A DNA stretch of 64,000 bases, taken from Tunturiibacter empetritectus (GTDB taxonomy: Bacteria; Acidobacteriota; Terriglobia; Terriglobales; Acidobacteriaceae). A program made the position numbers and the translations under genes. Below the pieces are notes generated by a model, which worked only from the letters and a program-made list of their open reading frames with translations, was not told where the DNA came from and did no database searches. Below are positions 9,079 through 18,229 of the stretch, piece after piece. The stretch covers positions 868,001 to 932,000 of the forward strand of contig NZ_JACCCU010000002.1 in the NCBI RefSeq assembly GCF_013410875.1, given 5' to 3'. How positions within the stretch are numbered: position 1 is the stretch's first letter; every line of letters starts with the position of its first letter.

Positions 9079-10115
9079 TGCCGACAGCGGAGATCGAGAG
9101 CATCGAGAGCCACGCCGTAGAGTTTCAGCCTCGACGTTTCATAATCAACGGACATCTGCAGACGATCATGGGCAACTACCTGCCGCGACTCAACAGTTTG
9201 CCCGCGCCCGAGGCAACGCTCGTCGAGGTTTCGCCCGCCACACCCAGCCAGATCGCAAGTCAGGTTCTTTGCCACTGTCATTGGCAGCCCGAGGAGGTTC
9301 GCTCCTCGCGCCCAACAGCCATTCTCGTCCATGGGCTGGAAGGCTCCTCGAACTCACAGTACGTCATCGGCAACTCGAACAAGCTCTGGCGAGCCGGATG
9401 CAACATCATCCGCATGAACATGCGTAACTGCGGAGGCACCGAAGCGCTCACGCAGACGCTCTATCACTCCGGTCTCTCCAACGACGTACTCGCCGTGATG
9501 GACTTCTTCGTCGCACAACACCGCCTGCGGTCAGTATCCTTGATCGGTTACTCGATGGGCGGAAATCTCGTCCTCAAGCTTGCCGGCGAGCTTGGCTCTG
9601 CTGCTCCCCCAGAGCTGCACTCCGTCATCGGCGTATCGCCCGCGCTCGATCTTGGCCCATCGGCTGACGCTCTGCATCGCCCGTACAATCGGGTCTACGA
9701 GCTGAAGTTCTTGCGCGCTCTTCTCAGCCGTTATCGCCGCAAGGTCGCGCTGTTTCCTCACGTCTACGATCCCACTCTCGCCACTGGGATCCGTTCTCTG
9801 CGCGAGTTGGACGACCGTATCACCGCCTTCTATTCAGGTTTCACTGGAGCGGACGACTACTACTACCGCGCCGCTGCCGCCCGCGTCATCGACCAGATCG
9901 CCGTGCCGACACTCATCCTTCATGCATTGGACGATCCCTTTGTCCGCATCAGCGATGAGAGTTGCAAAACACTCGAGGCCAATCCGAGTATCCAGCTGAT
10001 CACGACCCATCACGGAGGTCACTGCGCCTTCCTCGCGCGGCCCGATGCCGACAGTGGCTACGATGGCTACTGGGCCGAGCACACCCTGCTGCGCTTCCTG
10101 CTCGCCAACGCATAA
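9078..10115 (+). CDS. YheT-type alpha/beta hydrolase
   Basis: A 345-residue alpha/beta-fold hydrolase of the YheT/ABHD1-3 type. The family signature FIINGHLQTIMGNYLPR is at residues 21-37. The oxyanion region is VHGLEGSS, the nucleophile elbow GYSMGGN puts Ser159 as nucleophile, and Asp285 or Asp286 (HALDDP) with His315 (HHGGHC) complete the triad. These enzymes are carboxylesterase-like; the substrate is unknown. It overlaps the DUF72 gene by one base. Confidence 0.9.
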   Translation: MPTAEIESIESHAVEFQPRRFIINGHLQTIMGNYLPRLNSLPAPEATLVEVSPATPSQIASQVLCHCHWQPEEVRSSRPTAILVHGLEGSSNSQYVIGNSNKLWRAGCNIIRMNMRNCGGTEALTQTLYHSGLSNDVLAVMDFFVAQHRLRSVSLIGYSMGGNLVLKLAGELGSAAPPELHSVIGVSPALDLGPSADALHRPYNRVYELKFLRALLSRYRRKVALFPHVYDPTLATGIRSLRELDDRITAFYSGFTGADDYYYRAAAARVIDQIAVPTLILHALDDPFVRISDESCKTLEANPSIQLITTHHGGHCAFLARPDADSGYDGYWAEHTLLRFLLANA

Positions 10116-10126
10116 GATAGTTCGTA

Positions 10127-10726
10127 ATGCTCTCTGACTGGTCCGCCGAATGTTCTTCAGACGATCCTGTACTCGTGGTTCCCTGGTCTGACCCATCCGA
10201 TCCCTCCGGCAATCGCCGATTCATCGATCTCCGCGAGAACCCTTACGACCTCGACCATCTCCCCGAAGTCGAGCAGCATCCCCCGCTGATGCATGCCCTG
10301 CGCGCGCTCAATGCCCCACGATCCGCTGTATTCACCGCGAAGTGCGATGTATGGCCGCTCGAAGCAGAGGAGCTTGACGCTCTCCGCGCAAACCTCGACG
10401 CAACCTCCGACGACGCCCCGGCAGGCTTCGGCAGCTACATCGACATCCTCTGGCGCGAGCGATCTCTCTTCGCCTCCTACCACCAGATGGAGCAAAGGGT
10501 GCATCGCTTGACCCGTCACTCCGCTCCGCTCGATCAGCCCTATGCCATGCTCGACTGCGTCATCCGACCTGCGCTCGTCGATCTCACCGGCCCGCAGGAG
10601 GGTTTTGCCATCAGCCTGTACGTGAAGGCCATCGGTCACGACCCCCAGGCAGCAGAACAGAACTGGGCCTCGGCCTTGGACGCTGTCGTCGCACTGTTGC
10701 GCAGCAAGGATCTTGCCTTGGGCTAG
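10127..10726 (+). CDS. Conserved-looking hypothetical protein
   Basis: A 199-residue soluble acidic protein in the same direction and codon style as the upstream hydrolase gene, 11 bases downstream of it. It has no signal peptide or membrane segment. The N-terminus is rich in Asp, Ser and Pro (VVPWSDPSDPSG), followed by alternating helical and strand-like stretches. I do not recognise a family. Its position suggests it belongs to the DUF72/hydrolase operon. Confidence 0.75.
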   Translation: MLSDWSAECSSDDPVLVVPWSDPSDPSGNRRFIDLRENPYDLDHLPEVEQHPPLMHALRALNAPRSAVFTAKCDVWPLEAEELDALRANLDATSDDAPAGFGSYIDILWRERSLFASYHQMEQRVHRLTRHSAPLDQPYAMLDCVIRPALVDLTGPQEGFAISLYVKAIGHDPQAAEQNWASALDAVVALLRSKDLALG

Positions 10727-10786
10727 CCCCCAATTTTCCAAACCCTCTGGGTCGCCTTCCCCGATACAATCAATACAGACGCATAC

Positions 10787-10863
10787 GGGCGAGTAGCTCA
10801 ATTGGATAGAGCACGAGCCTTCTAAGCTCGGGGTTGTGGGTTCGATCCCCGCCTCGCCCACCA
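10787..10863 (+). tRNA. tRNA-Arg (anticodon TCT)
   Basis: A 77-base cloverleaf. The acceptor GGGCGAG pairs with CTCGCCC, the anticodon stem is CGAGC/GCTCG with loop CTTCTAA (anticodon TCT), the T-arm has GGTTCGATCC, and discriminator A is followed by encoded CCA (10861-10863). Confidence 0.97.
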
Positions 10864-10906
10864 CCCGTACCAAGCGTCTGCGCCCCTCTAAGCTTCCCGA
10901 GCTTAC

Positions 10907-12145
10907 TTAAGCCTCGAGCAAGAGATCTTCTTCTTTGACCTGGTGGTAATCTGCTCCAGCATCGCGGCCTCCGGTCGCATGTCGCAGCCCCGCCAACGCG
11001 ATAAAGCCGATAGCCAGGCAACAGACTCCGTTCCACCTCCAGTGCTCCCATGCGATAGTCGCCAGAGCCGATCCCACTGCCGCCCCGCTAAAGTACACCG
11101 TCATATAAACCGTATTGATCCGGCTGCGCGCAGAGGGCATCAGCCCGAAGATCCGTGTCTGATTGGCGACCTGCGTCATCTGCGCTCCTACGTCGAGCAC
11201 CAGCACTCCGACCGCCAGCGCGATGATATGGATCGTGATCGGCAGCCCGGCTACTTCTTCCACCCACAATAAAACGTAGGAAAACGTGAGCAGGCCCATC
11301 CCAAGCGAGATCACCCATCGCGACCCATGCCTATCGGACAGCCTCCCTGCAAGTGGTGCGACCAACGCTCCCGCCGCGCCAACCACCCCGAAGGTACCCG
11401 CGACCCCGGCGCCCAGCCCGTAGTGACTATGCAGCACAAAAGCCAGCGTCGTCCAAAAACAGCTGAATGACGCAAAGACTAGTGCCCCGACAACGGAGGA
11501 CTCTCTCAACAGAGGCTGCGTGCGAAAGAGCGTCCAGAGCGACTTCATCGCATCGGAGTAGCGCAACTGCTGCTTCGGGGGCAGCTTGGGCATCACCCGC
11601 CCCATCAGCGGAACAAAGGCCGCATTCACCACCGCCGCCACCACAAAGACCCAGCGCCAGCCATGAATACCGCTCACCCACCCCGCAAAAGTGCGGGCCA
11701 GCAGAATACCCAGCAGCAGTCCAGTCATCACCGTACCGATAGCCCGACCGCGCTTTTCATGCGAAACCAGATCGGGCGCAATCGGAAGCGCAACATGGGT
11801 GACCGACGCAAAGAGTCCAAGCAACACACTCGCAACGATAAGCCAGGTCAGTCCGGGGGCAAGCGCGACCAGCAGAAGCGCAACCGCCTCCGCACCATAC
11901 ATCTTCATCATCAGGGCGCGGCGTTCCAGCACATCGCCCAGCGGAACGAAGGCTAGCAAACCACACGCGTAACCCACCTGGGTCGCCACCGCCACAAAGC
12001 CCACATGGCCAGCCGTAACGCCATACGAACGGCCCATCTCCAGCAGAAGCGGCTGGTTGTAGTAGATCGTCGAAACACCAACTGCGCAAGCCAGCCCCAG
12101 AAAAGGCAGCGGAGCACGTTGTTCGGATCGTAATGAAGTGGTCAT
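10907..12145 (-). CDS. MFS transporter (drug/metabolite exporter type)
   Basis: A 412-residue major facilitator with about twelve hydrophobic segments. It has the loop 2-3 signature in the form PLGDVLERR and its repeat-half echo PLAGRLSDRHGSR, an N-terminus with YYNQPLLLEM, and a strongly hydrophobic C-terminal half. These fit the DHA1/YnfM-like exporters, inner-membrane proton antiporters for small molecules. It stands alone between tRNA-Arg and an acyl-CoA dehydrogenase gene. Substrate not predictable. Confidence 0.9.
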   Translation of the reverse strand: MTTSLRSEQRAPLPFLGLACAVGVSTIYYNQPLLLEMGRSYGVTAGHVGFVAVATQVGYACGLLAFVPLGDVLERRALMMKMYGAEAVALLLVALAPGLTWLIVASVLLGLFASVTHVALPIAPDLVSHEKRGRAIGTVMTGLLLGILLARTFAGWVSGIHGWRWVFVVAAVVNAAFVPLMGRVMPKLPPKQQLRYSDAMKSLWTLFRTQPLLRESSVVGALVFASFSCFWTTLAFVLHSHYGLGAGVAGTFGVVGAAGALVAPLAGRLSDRHGSRWVISLGMGLLTFSYVLLWVEEVAGLPITIHIIALAVGVLVLDVGAQMTQVANQTRIFGLMPSARSRINTVYMTVYFSGAAVGSALATIAWEHWRWNGVCCLAIGFIALAGLRHATGGRDAGADYHQVKEEDLLLEA

Positions 12146-12214
12146 ACCAATGCTCTAATTCAAGTGTAAAGCATTAGAGCCTGCTCGACCAGAGCCAGAG
12201 TCCGCGCGGATAGG

Positions 12215-13381
12215 CTAAACCTTGCCTAACGTCAACTTAGCGATAGTAGCTAACTGCATGAACGACGTCCCTTCATAGATCTTGCCGATCTTGGCGTCGC
12301 GATACAGCTTCTCGACAGGGTAGTCCTTTACAAAGCCCGAACCCCCATAGATCTCGACCGCTAAACTGGCAACGCGCTCCGCCACCTGCGACGTGAAGTA
12401 CTTGCACATCGCCGCCTCCTTCAGAAAATCCAGTCTCGCATCCTTCAGTCGAGCCGCGTTATAAACCATCAGCTTCGCCGCTTCGATCTCCGTCGCCATC
12501 TCGGCCAGTTGAAACTGCATCGCCTGAAACTCCACCAGGGTCTTACCGAACTGTTTGCGCTCCTTCGCCCACTTCGCCGCATAGCCCCATGCACCTTCGG
12601 CCAGCCCCAGCATCTGCGAGCCAATCCCGATACGGCCTTCGTTCAGCGTCTCGATAGCGATCTTGTATCCCTTGCCCGGCTCGCCCAGCACCTGCGCCGC
12701 AGGCACAACGCAGTCGTTAAAGATGAGTTCGCAGGTACTCGACGCGCGAATACCAAGCTTGTCTTCCTTCTTCCCAAGCGTAAATCCGGCTGCACCCTTC
12801 TCAACCAGAAACGCCGTAATCCCCTTGTAACCGGCTGCCGGATCGATCGTCGCAAAGACAATAAACAGCCCTGCCTCTTTTGCATTCGTGATCCACAGCT
12901 TCTGTCCGTTGAGAACATAATCGTCCCCGCGCTTCACCGCGCGCGTCTGCAACGCAAAGGCGTCAGACCCCGACGAAGCTTCGCTGAGCGCATACGATCC
13001 GATGGTGTCTGTCGCAAGGCGCGTCAGGTATTTTTTCTTCTGCTCTTCATTCGCCCATCGCACCAGCGCATTGATGCACAGCGTGTTTTGCACATCGACC
13101 ATAACCCCGACCGACGGATCGACCGCAGAGATCTCTTCGACCGCGAGAATCGCATTGAAAAACGTGCCCCCTGCCCCACCGTACTCCTCGGGAATCTCGA
13201 TCCCCATCAACCCAAGTTCGAAGAGTTTCCGGATAAGTCCGGCATCCATCTGCTGTGACTCATCCATGCCGCGTACGAGCGGACCGATTTGTTCTACCGC
13301 AAAGCGCCGTATCGTATTACGAAAAAGCTGCTCGTCATCCCCTAGCGGCGTCAACGCCATCGGTCCAACCTGCTGCGACAT
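12215..13381 (-). CDS. Acyl-CoA dehydrogenase
   Basis: A 388-residue FAD-dependent acyl-CoA dehydrogenase, the first oxidation step of fatty-acid or branched-chain acyl-CoA breakdown. Signatures are YALSEASSGSDA (FAD/substrate binding), LNGQKLWITNA, and GKIYEGTS with the likely catalytic Glu370. The frame extends upstream to 13456, but ATG 13381 is preceded by GAGGTGA at good spacing and gives the usual family length of about 380. Single-gene unit. The exact acyl chain specificity is not evident. Confidence 0.93.
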   Translation of the reverse strand: MSQQVGPMALTPLGDDEQLFRNTIRRFAVEQIGPLVRGMDESQQMDAGLIRKLFELGLMGIEIPEEYGGAGGTFFNAILAVEEISAVDPSVGVMVDVQNTLCINALVRWANEEQKKKYLTRLATDTIGSYALSEASSGSDAFALQTRAVKRGDDYVLNGQKLWITNAKEAGLFIVFATIDPAAGYKGITAFLVEKGAAGFTLGKKEDKLGIRASSTCELIFNDCVVPAAQVLGEPGKGYKIAIETLNEGRIGIGSQMLGLAEGAWGYAAKWAKERKQFGKTLVEFQAMQFQLAEMATEIEAAKLMVYNAARLKDARLDFLKEAAMCKYFTSQVAERVASLAVEIYGGSGFVKDYPVEKLYRDAKIGKIYEGTSFMQLATIAKLTLGKV

Positions 13382-13508
13382 CCACTCACCTCTGCCCGTA
13401 TCAGGAAAAGGCGAGTCTAGCATCTTGAGCACACAACTGAATAGCCATTCACTCAACTAATTGAGCAAAGGCACCTGTCTAGTCGCTCATCAAGAAGAGA
13501 GCAAATCG

Positions 13509-14417
13509 CTAGCCCGCGACCTTAACCAACCGCCCACGCCGGGTGACGATCGAGAGCTTCTCGGTATTCAAAATCTTCCGAGCCTGCTCTCTGGCATGAT
13601 TGGCCCACGGTCCCACCGGATCGAGCCGCACATAAGCCAGCCAGTGTCGCAACGCCCTTCGACGCTGCCCCTGCCGCTCATACGCCAGCGCAAGGTTGTA
13701 GTGTGCATCGGCATACTGCGGAACCAGAGCAACAGCCTTCTGATAAGCGGTCGTCGCCTCAGCCAGACGCTGCATCTCGTCCAGCACATTGCCCAGATCG
13801 AAGAACGCAAGCGCATACTCCGGGTCGGCCACCGTCGCCTGTCGATAGAGCCCTTCCGCATCCTCAAACCGCCGCAGGTTGTAGTGGATCGTCCCAAGAT
13901 TGATCAACGCCGGCGCATGCTGCGGGCGCATCGCCAGAATCGCAGCATAGATCTCGGCAGCCTGCTGGATCGTAGCCGGATTTTCCTCCAACTGCACCGC
14001 ACGCAAAAACATCTCCTGGATCTCTGCCGCCTGTCGCAAACCGGCATCCCCACTACCCACGACACGAAGCTGACGCGCCGGCGCAGTTTCAAAGTCAAAG
14101 GCCAGCTGCTGCGTCAGCGGATCCATCAGCGCACCGCCATGTCGAAAGCTCAACCGTGATCCGCGCCGCACAAAGCTCGCCTCCAGCAGCGGATTCCCTA
14201 CTCCGCCTAGCCGCTGCATGGCCTCCACCGACACTCGTATATTTTTCGCAGAGATCTTTGTCGTCGCCTGCAGATCGCGCAGCCTGCGCAGCTGACCCAG
14301 CGCTTCAAAAGAGTAGTCATCCGTGGGAGAGATCAGTCCCGCTCGCTCCCACGCCGTTAGCTGGCGTGCCTGCAAGTGAAGGATCCGGATTACGTCTTGA
14401 CGGCTATATCGGGTCAC
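13509..14417 (-). CDS. MerR-type helix-turn-helix protein fused to TPR repeats
   Basis: A 302-residue protein with two parts. Residues 1-75 look like a MerR DNA-binding domain: YSRQDVIRILHL, then LTAWERAGLISP, with the wing-like region about 40-70. Residues about 150-270 contain at least three tetratricopeptide repeats, with NLGTIHYNLRRFEDAE, FFDLGNVLDEMQRLAEA and HYNLALAYERQGQRRRA on a regular 34-residue spacing. No effector-binding domain is visible. It is probably a DNA-binding protein whose activity depends on a protein partner, which is inference. It sits between an acyl-CoA dehydrogenase gene and the PspA-type gene and is read from the same strand. Confidence 0.87.
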   Translation of the reverse strand: MTRYSRQDVIRILHLQARQLTAWERAGLISPTDDYSFEALGQLRRLRDLQATTKISAKNIRVSVEAMQRLGGVGNPLLEASFVRRGSRLSFRHGGALMDPLTQQLAFDFETAPARQLRVVGSGDAGLRQAAEIQEMFLRAVQLEENPATIQQAAEIYAAILAMRPQHAPALINLGTIHYNLRRFEDAEGLYRQATVADPEYALAFFDLGNVLDEMQRLAEATTAYQKAVALVPQYADAHYNLALAYERQGQRRRALRHWLAYVRLDPVGPWANHAREQARKILNTEKLSIVTRRGRLVKVAG

Positions 14418-14582
14418 AGTGGTGTCTCAGTTGGCACCGTCTTACAAGTTCATCCTGCGAACTCTCTCTGGAGTATGCCTTCGAAACCCGCGCCAATCAA
14501 GACCAAAACCTTCTAACCCCCTCGAATAGTGGTGGATAACTCGTACCCAAATGGGTTCACCGATCTTCAAACCAAATTCACA

Positions 14583-14604
14583 TTCGGAAATTCAACTGTC
14601 CGAA
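14583..14604. terminator. Weak stem-loop downstream of the pspA-like gene
   Basis: The inverted repeat TTCGGA / TCCGAA with a 10-base loop lies 6 bases past the stop of the PspA-type gene. It lacks a convincing T-tract in either direction, so a terminator role is only possible. The remainder of 14418-14609 holds no evident gene. Confidence 0.3.
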
Positions 14605-14609
14605 CCCCT

Positions 14610-15278
14610 TTAGCTAAGACGCGGTTGCCTGCTCTTGAGATCTTCAAGCAGCCGCTCGATCTGATCCTCTTTTTCCAAAGTGTTGAGCCGTTCTTCAAGA
14701 GATTGAGATTCAAGAACCACATGGCTGGCAAAGTTGTCGGCCTCCTCACGCTGAATGCTCGAGCGCAGCCGGTTCATGGCGGTCGATCTCTGGTGCGAGG
14801 CAGCGATCGTGCGGGCAGCGTTCGCCTTGCCTACCGTGCGGGCGCGGCGTTGCTGAGCGATCAATAACTCGCAAGCCGAGCGCGTCTCGGACAGCTTCTG
14901 CTGCAGCCGATTGAAGGCGTTGCGAAGAGTCTCTGTCTCAGCCTTCTGATCTTCAAGCTGCTGCGCAAAGTTTGCTGTCAGCTGTTGGTTGCTCAGGCTG
15001 CGCTCCAACGCAGCGCGGGCCAGATCGTCCTGTTGCTTCTGCACCGCGAGCTCCGCCTTCCGATTCCACTGGGTTATAGCAACCTCGTACTCCTTGAGCT
15101 TTTTCTCGAGAAGGTGCTGGTCGGCAATCGCGATAGCGACCTGCGTCTTGACCTGGAGCAGCTGGTTTTCCATATCCAGCACGAGTTGCTTCGCCAGCTT
15201 CTCAGGATCTTCCGCCCTCTCGATAAGGTCGTTGATGTTGGCTCGTAGAAGTGTTCCTACACGCTCAAGCAGTGCCAT
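14610..15278 (-). CDS. pspA: PspA/IM30 (Vipp1) family protein
   Basis: A 222-residue, almost entirely alpha-helical coiled-coil protein with the PspA/IM30 N-terminus (LLERVGTLLRANINDLIERAE, then DPEKLAKQLVLDMENQL). It lacks membrane segments. PspA-family proteins form ESCRT-III-like assemblies on the inner membrane face and protect it against leakage. It is the last gene of a leftward series XRE regulator, NfeD, flotillin, PspA. The start ATG 15278 follows an AAAGGAGGAAT-type ribosome site. Confidence 0.92.
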   Translation of the reverse strand: MALLERVGTLLRANINDLIERAEDPEKLAKQLVLDMENQLLQVKTQVAIAIADQHLLEKKLKEYEVAITQWNRKAELAVQKQQDDLARAALERSLSNQQLTANFAQQLEDQKAETETLRNAFNRLQQKLSETRSACELLIAQQRRARTVGKANAARTIAASHQRSTAMNRLRSSIQREEADNFASHVVLESQSLEERLNTLEKEDQIERLLEDLKSRQPRLS

Positions 15279-15345
15279 GGGATTCCTCCTTTACTGCGGT
15301 AGTGCGTCCAGCGCGGAGAGAGTTTTCTCCGCGCTGGCTGTTAGG

Positions 15346-16764
15346 TCAGGCTTGTGGACCGTTGCTGTCATCGCGAGGCTTCATCGCTTTGACGTTCGAC
15401 ATTAGATCATGAAGGTTCATGCCCGAGAGAGCCTCGAAGAGCGCAGGAACCTGGGCAGCGATCTTCGTCATCTCGCCCGTGATCTTGCTGGCTCCGGTCG
15501 CCCCATCGTTCCCCGTCGAAACAATCGTGATCTTGTCGACCTTACTCAAAGGCTCCGCCATAGCCCGAACCACATCGGCCATGTTGGTGATGAGCTTGTC
15601 GACGACGGCGGCCTGCGTCCACTCCTGGTAAGCTTCGGCCTTTACGTTCATCGCTTTCGCCTCCGCCTCGCCCTTCTGAAAGATGATGTTGGCCTCCGCC
15701 TCGCCCTGCAGCTTCGTGGCTGCGGCACGACCCTCGGCCTCCATCATGACGCGAGCCTTATCGGCCTGAGCGATATTCTCGATGCGCTGACGCTCAATCT
15801 CAGAGCCCTTGAGCACCGTCGCAATCAGCTCCTTTTCATGACGCAGAATCTCAGCCTCCTGCACCTTCACCTGCTCCTGCTTCTCAACCTGCTGAACGCG
15901 AACCTGCTCGGCAACGACCTTCTGCTGCATGACGTTGGTCTGGAGTTCGTACGCCTTATCCGCCTGAGCCTCCTGGCGACGGCTCTGCTCCATGAACTGC
16001 GCCTTCTGGATATCAAGGTCACGTTGAGCCTCCGCCTGTTTTGCAAGCGACGCTGTCTCTGCGATCACGCGATCCTGATCCGCCGAGGACTTGGCGACTG
16101 CTGCCTCGCGTAGTGCAATGGCGCGGCGAATCGCCGTATCGCGCTCAGCCTCTGCCGTAGCAATCTCGGCATCGCGTCGTATGCGAGCCACATCTGGACG
16201 GCCCATGTTGGTGATGTACTCGTTCTTATCGCGCACCTCGCGAATCGTGAAAGAGATCACCTCAAGCCCCATCTTGCTCATGTCATCCATACAAGTAGAG
16301 CGCATCCGTTCAGCCACCATCTCCGGCTCTTTCACAATCTGCTCAACGGTAAGCTGACCAATAATGCCGCGCAGATGACCCTCCATCACCAGTCGAATGA
16401 GACCCTCGCGCTGGTCAGGAGACTTCGTCAGAAACTGTTCCGCTGCAGTGAGGATCGACTCTTTGTCCGAACGAACTTTGATCTGCGCAACAGCCTCCAC
16501 AGTCACCGCGACACCCTGCTTGGTGTAGAGATCCTGCTGCGGCGCAACGTCAAAGCTCATCAGCTCCAGCGAAAGTTGACGAGAGTTTTCCACGACCGGA
16601 AAGATCACCGCGCCGCCGCCCTTGATGACGCGCGGCCCGCGGAATCCATAGACAATAATCGCTTCGTTAGGACCAGCCTTGCGAAACATCTTAGCCATTA
16701 GAAGGGCCAATGCGAGAGTGGCGAGAACTACCAGACCAACAATAATAACGACCGAGTTCGGCAT
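15346..16764 (-). CDS. Flotillin-like SPFH/band-7 protein
   Basis: A 472-residue flotillin homologue: one N-terminal membrane segment (residues about 5-25), an SPFH/PHB domain to about residue 200, then a long Ala/Glu/Arg-rich coiled coil with repeated EAE-type heptads (residues about 200-370), and a C-terminal oligomerisation region. Flotillins scaffold ordered membrane microdomains. It lies 67 bases upstream of the PspA-type gene and downstream of an NfeD-type gene; flotillin-NfeD pairing is a well-known bacterial arrangement. Confidence 0.92.
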   Translation of the reverse strand: MPNSVVIIVGLVVLATLALALLMAKMFRKAGPNEAIIVYGFRGPRVIKGGGAVIFPVVENSRQLSLELMSFDVAPQQDLYTKQGVAVTVEAVAQIKVRSDKESILTAAEQFLTKSPDQREGLIRLVMEGHLRGIIGQLTVEQIVKEPEMVAERMRSTCMDDMSKMGLEVISFTIREVRDKNEYITNMGRPDVARIRRDAEIATAEAERDTAIRRAIALREAAVAKSSADQDRVIAETASLAKQAEAQRDLDIQKAQFMEQSRRQEAQADKAYELQTNVMQQKVVAEQVRVQQVEKQEQVKVQEAEILRHEKELIATVLKGSEIERQRIENIAQADKARVMMEAEGRAAATKLQGEAEANIIFQKGEAEAKAMNVKAEAYQEWTQAAVVDKLITNMADVVRAMAEPLSKVDKITIVSTGNDGATGASKITGEMTKIAAQVPALFEALSGMNLHDLMSNVKAMKPRDDSNGPQA

Positions 16765-16911
16765 ATCGTTCCTTTGTCCCAGTCCTTTGTCCAGACGGAC
16801 GAGAGAGCGTGTAATGTGCTTGCCTCAAGAGAGGGTTGAGCGGGTGATGTGCCTCGGCAAGTGAGGCCGCCCGGATCAGGAACGACGATCAACAAAAATT
16901 ACAATCATGAT

Positions 16912-17499
16912 CTACAACGCATCGTGCATTCCATTCGCGAGTTCGTCCCATCGACGGACGTAGGCAACGCCGCGGTCATAACGAATAACAACAACCTCCG
17001 TTCCTCGCGCGATGGCGCTGCCGTCTTCGCTCCGGGCAGCAGCCGCACGACGAGCCCCGGCCTGCGAAAAGATAATCTCGCCAATCCCATCCCCGTCACG
17101 AATGGAGTCGCTCACCTGGGCAAGTACGCCCGCCATCTCCGTCTCTTCCGGAGTCAGAATCCGCTCATGAGGAAGAAGCAGCTTGAAGAGAACAGCCCAG
17201 ATGAGCGCGGCCCCGGCGACACCGCTTATCAATGCAGTCAGCAAAATCAGCACGCCGCCGAAGATGCTCGAGTGGTGCAGCAGATACCCGGCGCCGCCAA
17301 ACCAGCACAGAAACACCGTGATGGTGAAGCCGTTCACCGCAGACAAGCCTGATCCCCGATGTGCCCCATGCGCGGCATGACCGTGAGCCACATTGCCAAT
17401 ATGGAATCGGCCGATATGCAGATGGCCGAAACCCCCAACGACCGAGATCAGGCTAAGCACCAAGCCGACACAGAAACAGATGAGATAGAAGGAGTCCAT
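16912..17499 (-). CDS. NfeD-like membrane protein with a His-rich loop
   Basis: A 195-residue membrane protein with hydrophobic segments at about residues 3-24, 52-73 and 80-108, then a soluble C-terminal domain (about 120-190) with the beta-rich look of the OB-fold in NfeD/YuaF proteins. An unusual feature is the first loop (about residues 25-48), which carries seven histidines and could bind metal. It starts one base after the stop of the XRE regulator gene and precedes the flotillin gene by 147 bases. NfeD proteins partner flotillins. Family assignment rests on topology and context more than on a strong motif. Confidence 0.75.
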   Translation of the reverse strand: MDSFYLICFCVGLVLSLISVVGGFGHLHIGRFHIGNVAHGHAAHGAHRGSGLSAVNGFTITVFLCWFGGAGYLLHHSSIFGGVLILLTALISGVAGAALIWAVLFKLLLPHERILTPEETEMAGVLAQVSDSIRDGDGIGEIIFSQAGARRAAAARSEDGSAIARGTEVVVIRYDRGVAYVRRWDELANGMHDAL

Positions 17500-17500
17500 A

Positions 17501-18067
17501 TTATTTGGTGCTCCGTTTCGCGGCTTTCTTTGGAGCCGGTTGAGTTAGTGGAGCCATCATCGAAGAGCCTTCAGGACGAAGAACCTGAAACAGACGATCC
17601 AGCAGAGCAGGCGTCTCAAGAATGCTCTCGATCAGAAGAAAGCAGCGCCGTGAATCGCTATGGTTCGCCAGCGCCAGCAGAGCCTGGCAGAGTGCCGGGT
17701 CACGACGGAAGCGTTCGACGCCTCCGACCAGCCACAGGTCGAGCTTGTCTTCCGCCGTTCGCAGGTCGGAGATCAACTCGGAGTGATAACCCTCTGGATC
17801 ATCGACGAGATAGCCGGGATGAACTTTGAAGAACTTCGCCAGCAGCAGCCGCGTCGTGTTCGTCAGGTGCGGGCGCGCGCCACTCTCAATCTGAGACAGA
17901 TACGACTGGCTGATAGTTCCCTTGTTTGCCCTGTTGCCTGCCTTCTTACCCGCACCATTCTCTTGTTGAATCGCCCGAACCAGCTCCTGTTGCGTCATAG
18001 CGCGATTAAGACCACGAAGGCTGCCCTCAACCTCACGCAGATAACGGATTTTGTCGCTGAGTCTCAT
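17501..18067 (-). CDS. XRE-family transcriptional regulator
   Basis: A 188-residue protein whose first 70 residues form a Cro/C1-type helix-turn-helix. The MTQQELV motif is followed by an insert rich in G, K and N, then ISQSYLSQIESGARPH for the recognition helix. The C-terminal part is helical with no recognised domain and ends in a basic tail. ATG 18067 is preferred; a TTG at 18085 is also in frame. It is the first gene of the NfeD/flotillin/PspA series and probably regulates it. Two direct copies of a 10-base sequence lie just upstream. Confidence 0.87.
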   Translation of the reverse strand: MRLSDKIRYLREVEGSLRGLNRAMTQQELVRAIQQENGAGKKAGNRANKGTISQSYLSQIESGARPHLTNTTRLLLAKFFKVHPGYLVDDPEGYHSELISDLRTAEDKLDLWLVGGVERFRRDPALCQALLALANHSDSRRCFLLIESILETPALLDRLFQVLRPEGSSMMAPLTQPAPKKAAKRSTK

Positions 18068-18078
18068 GACAATTACAA

Positions 18079-18102
18079 ATCGCAATATTTATATCGCAAT
18101 AT
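18079..18102. promoter_or_regulatory. Direct-repeat operator candidate upstream of the XRE gene
   Basis: Two perfect copies of ATCGCAATAT lie at 18079-18088 and 18093-18102, 14 bases apart and 12 bases upstream of the XRE start, in an AT-rich stretch that should contain the promoter. Placement suggests autoregulation. A third weaker match follows at about 18103. Confidence 0.5.
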
Positions 18103-18229
18103 GCAATAAAAATCAAGACCGATTTTTCACTCCAATTCAAACCAGAAAAGCTCCGCCCCAAAGACATCGCAAGAATCTGCAGAGTACGTTCGATTCCTCA
18201 CACATGGAAACCCGGCGTATGCTGGCCAC

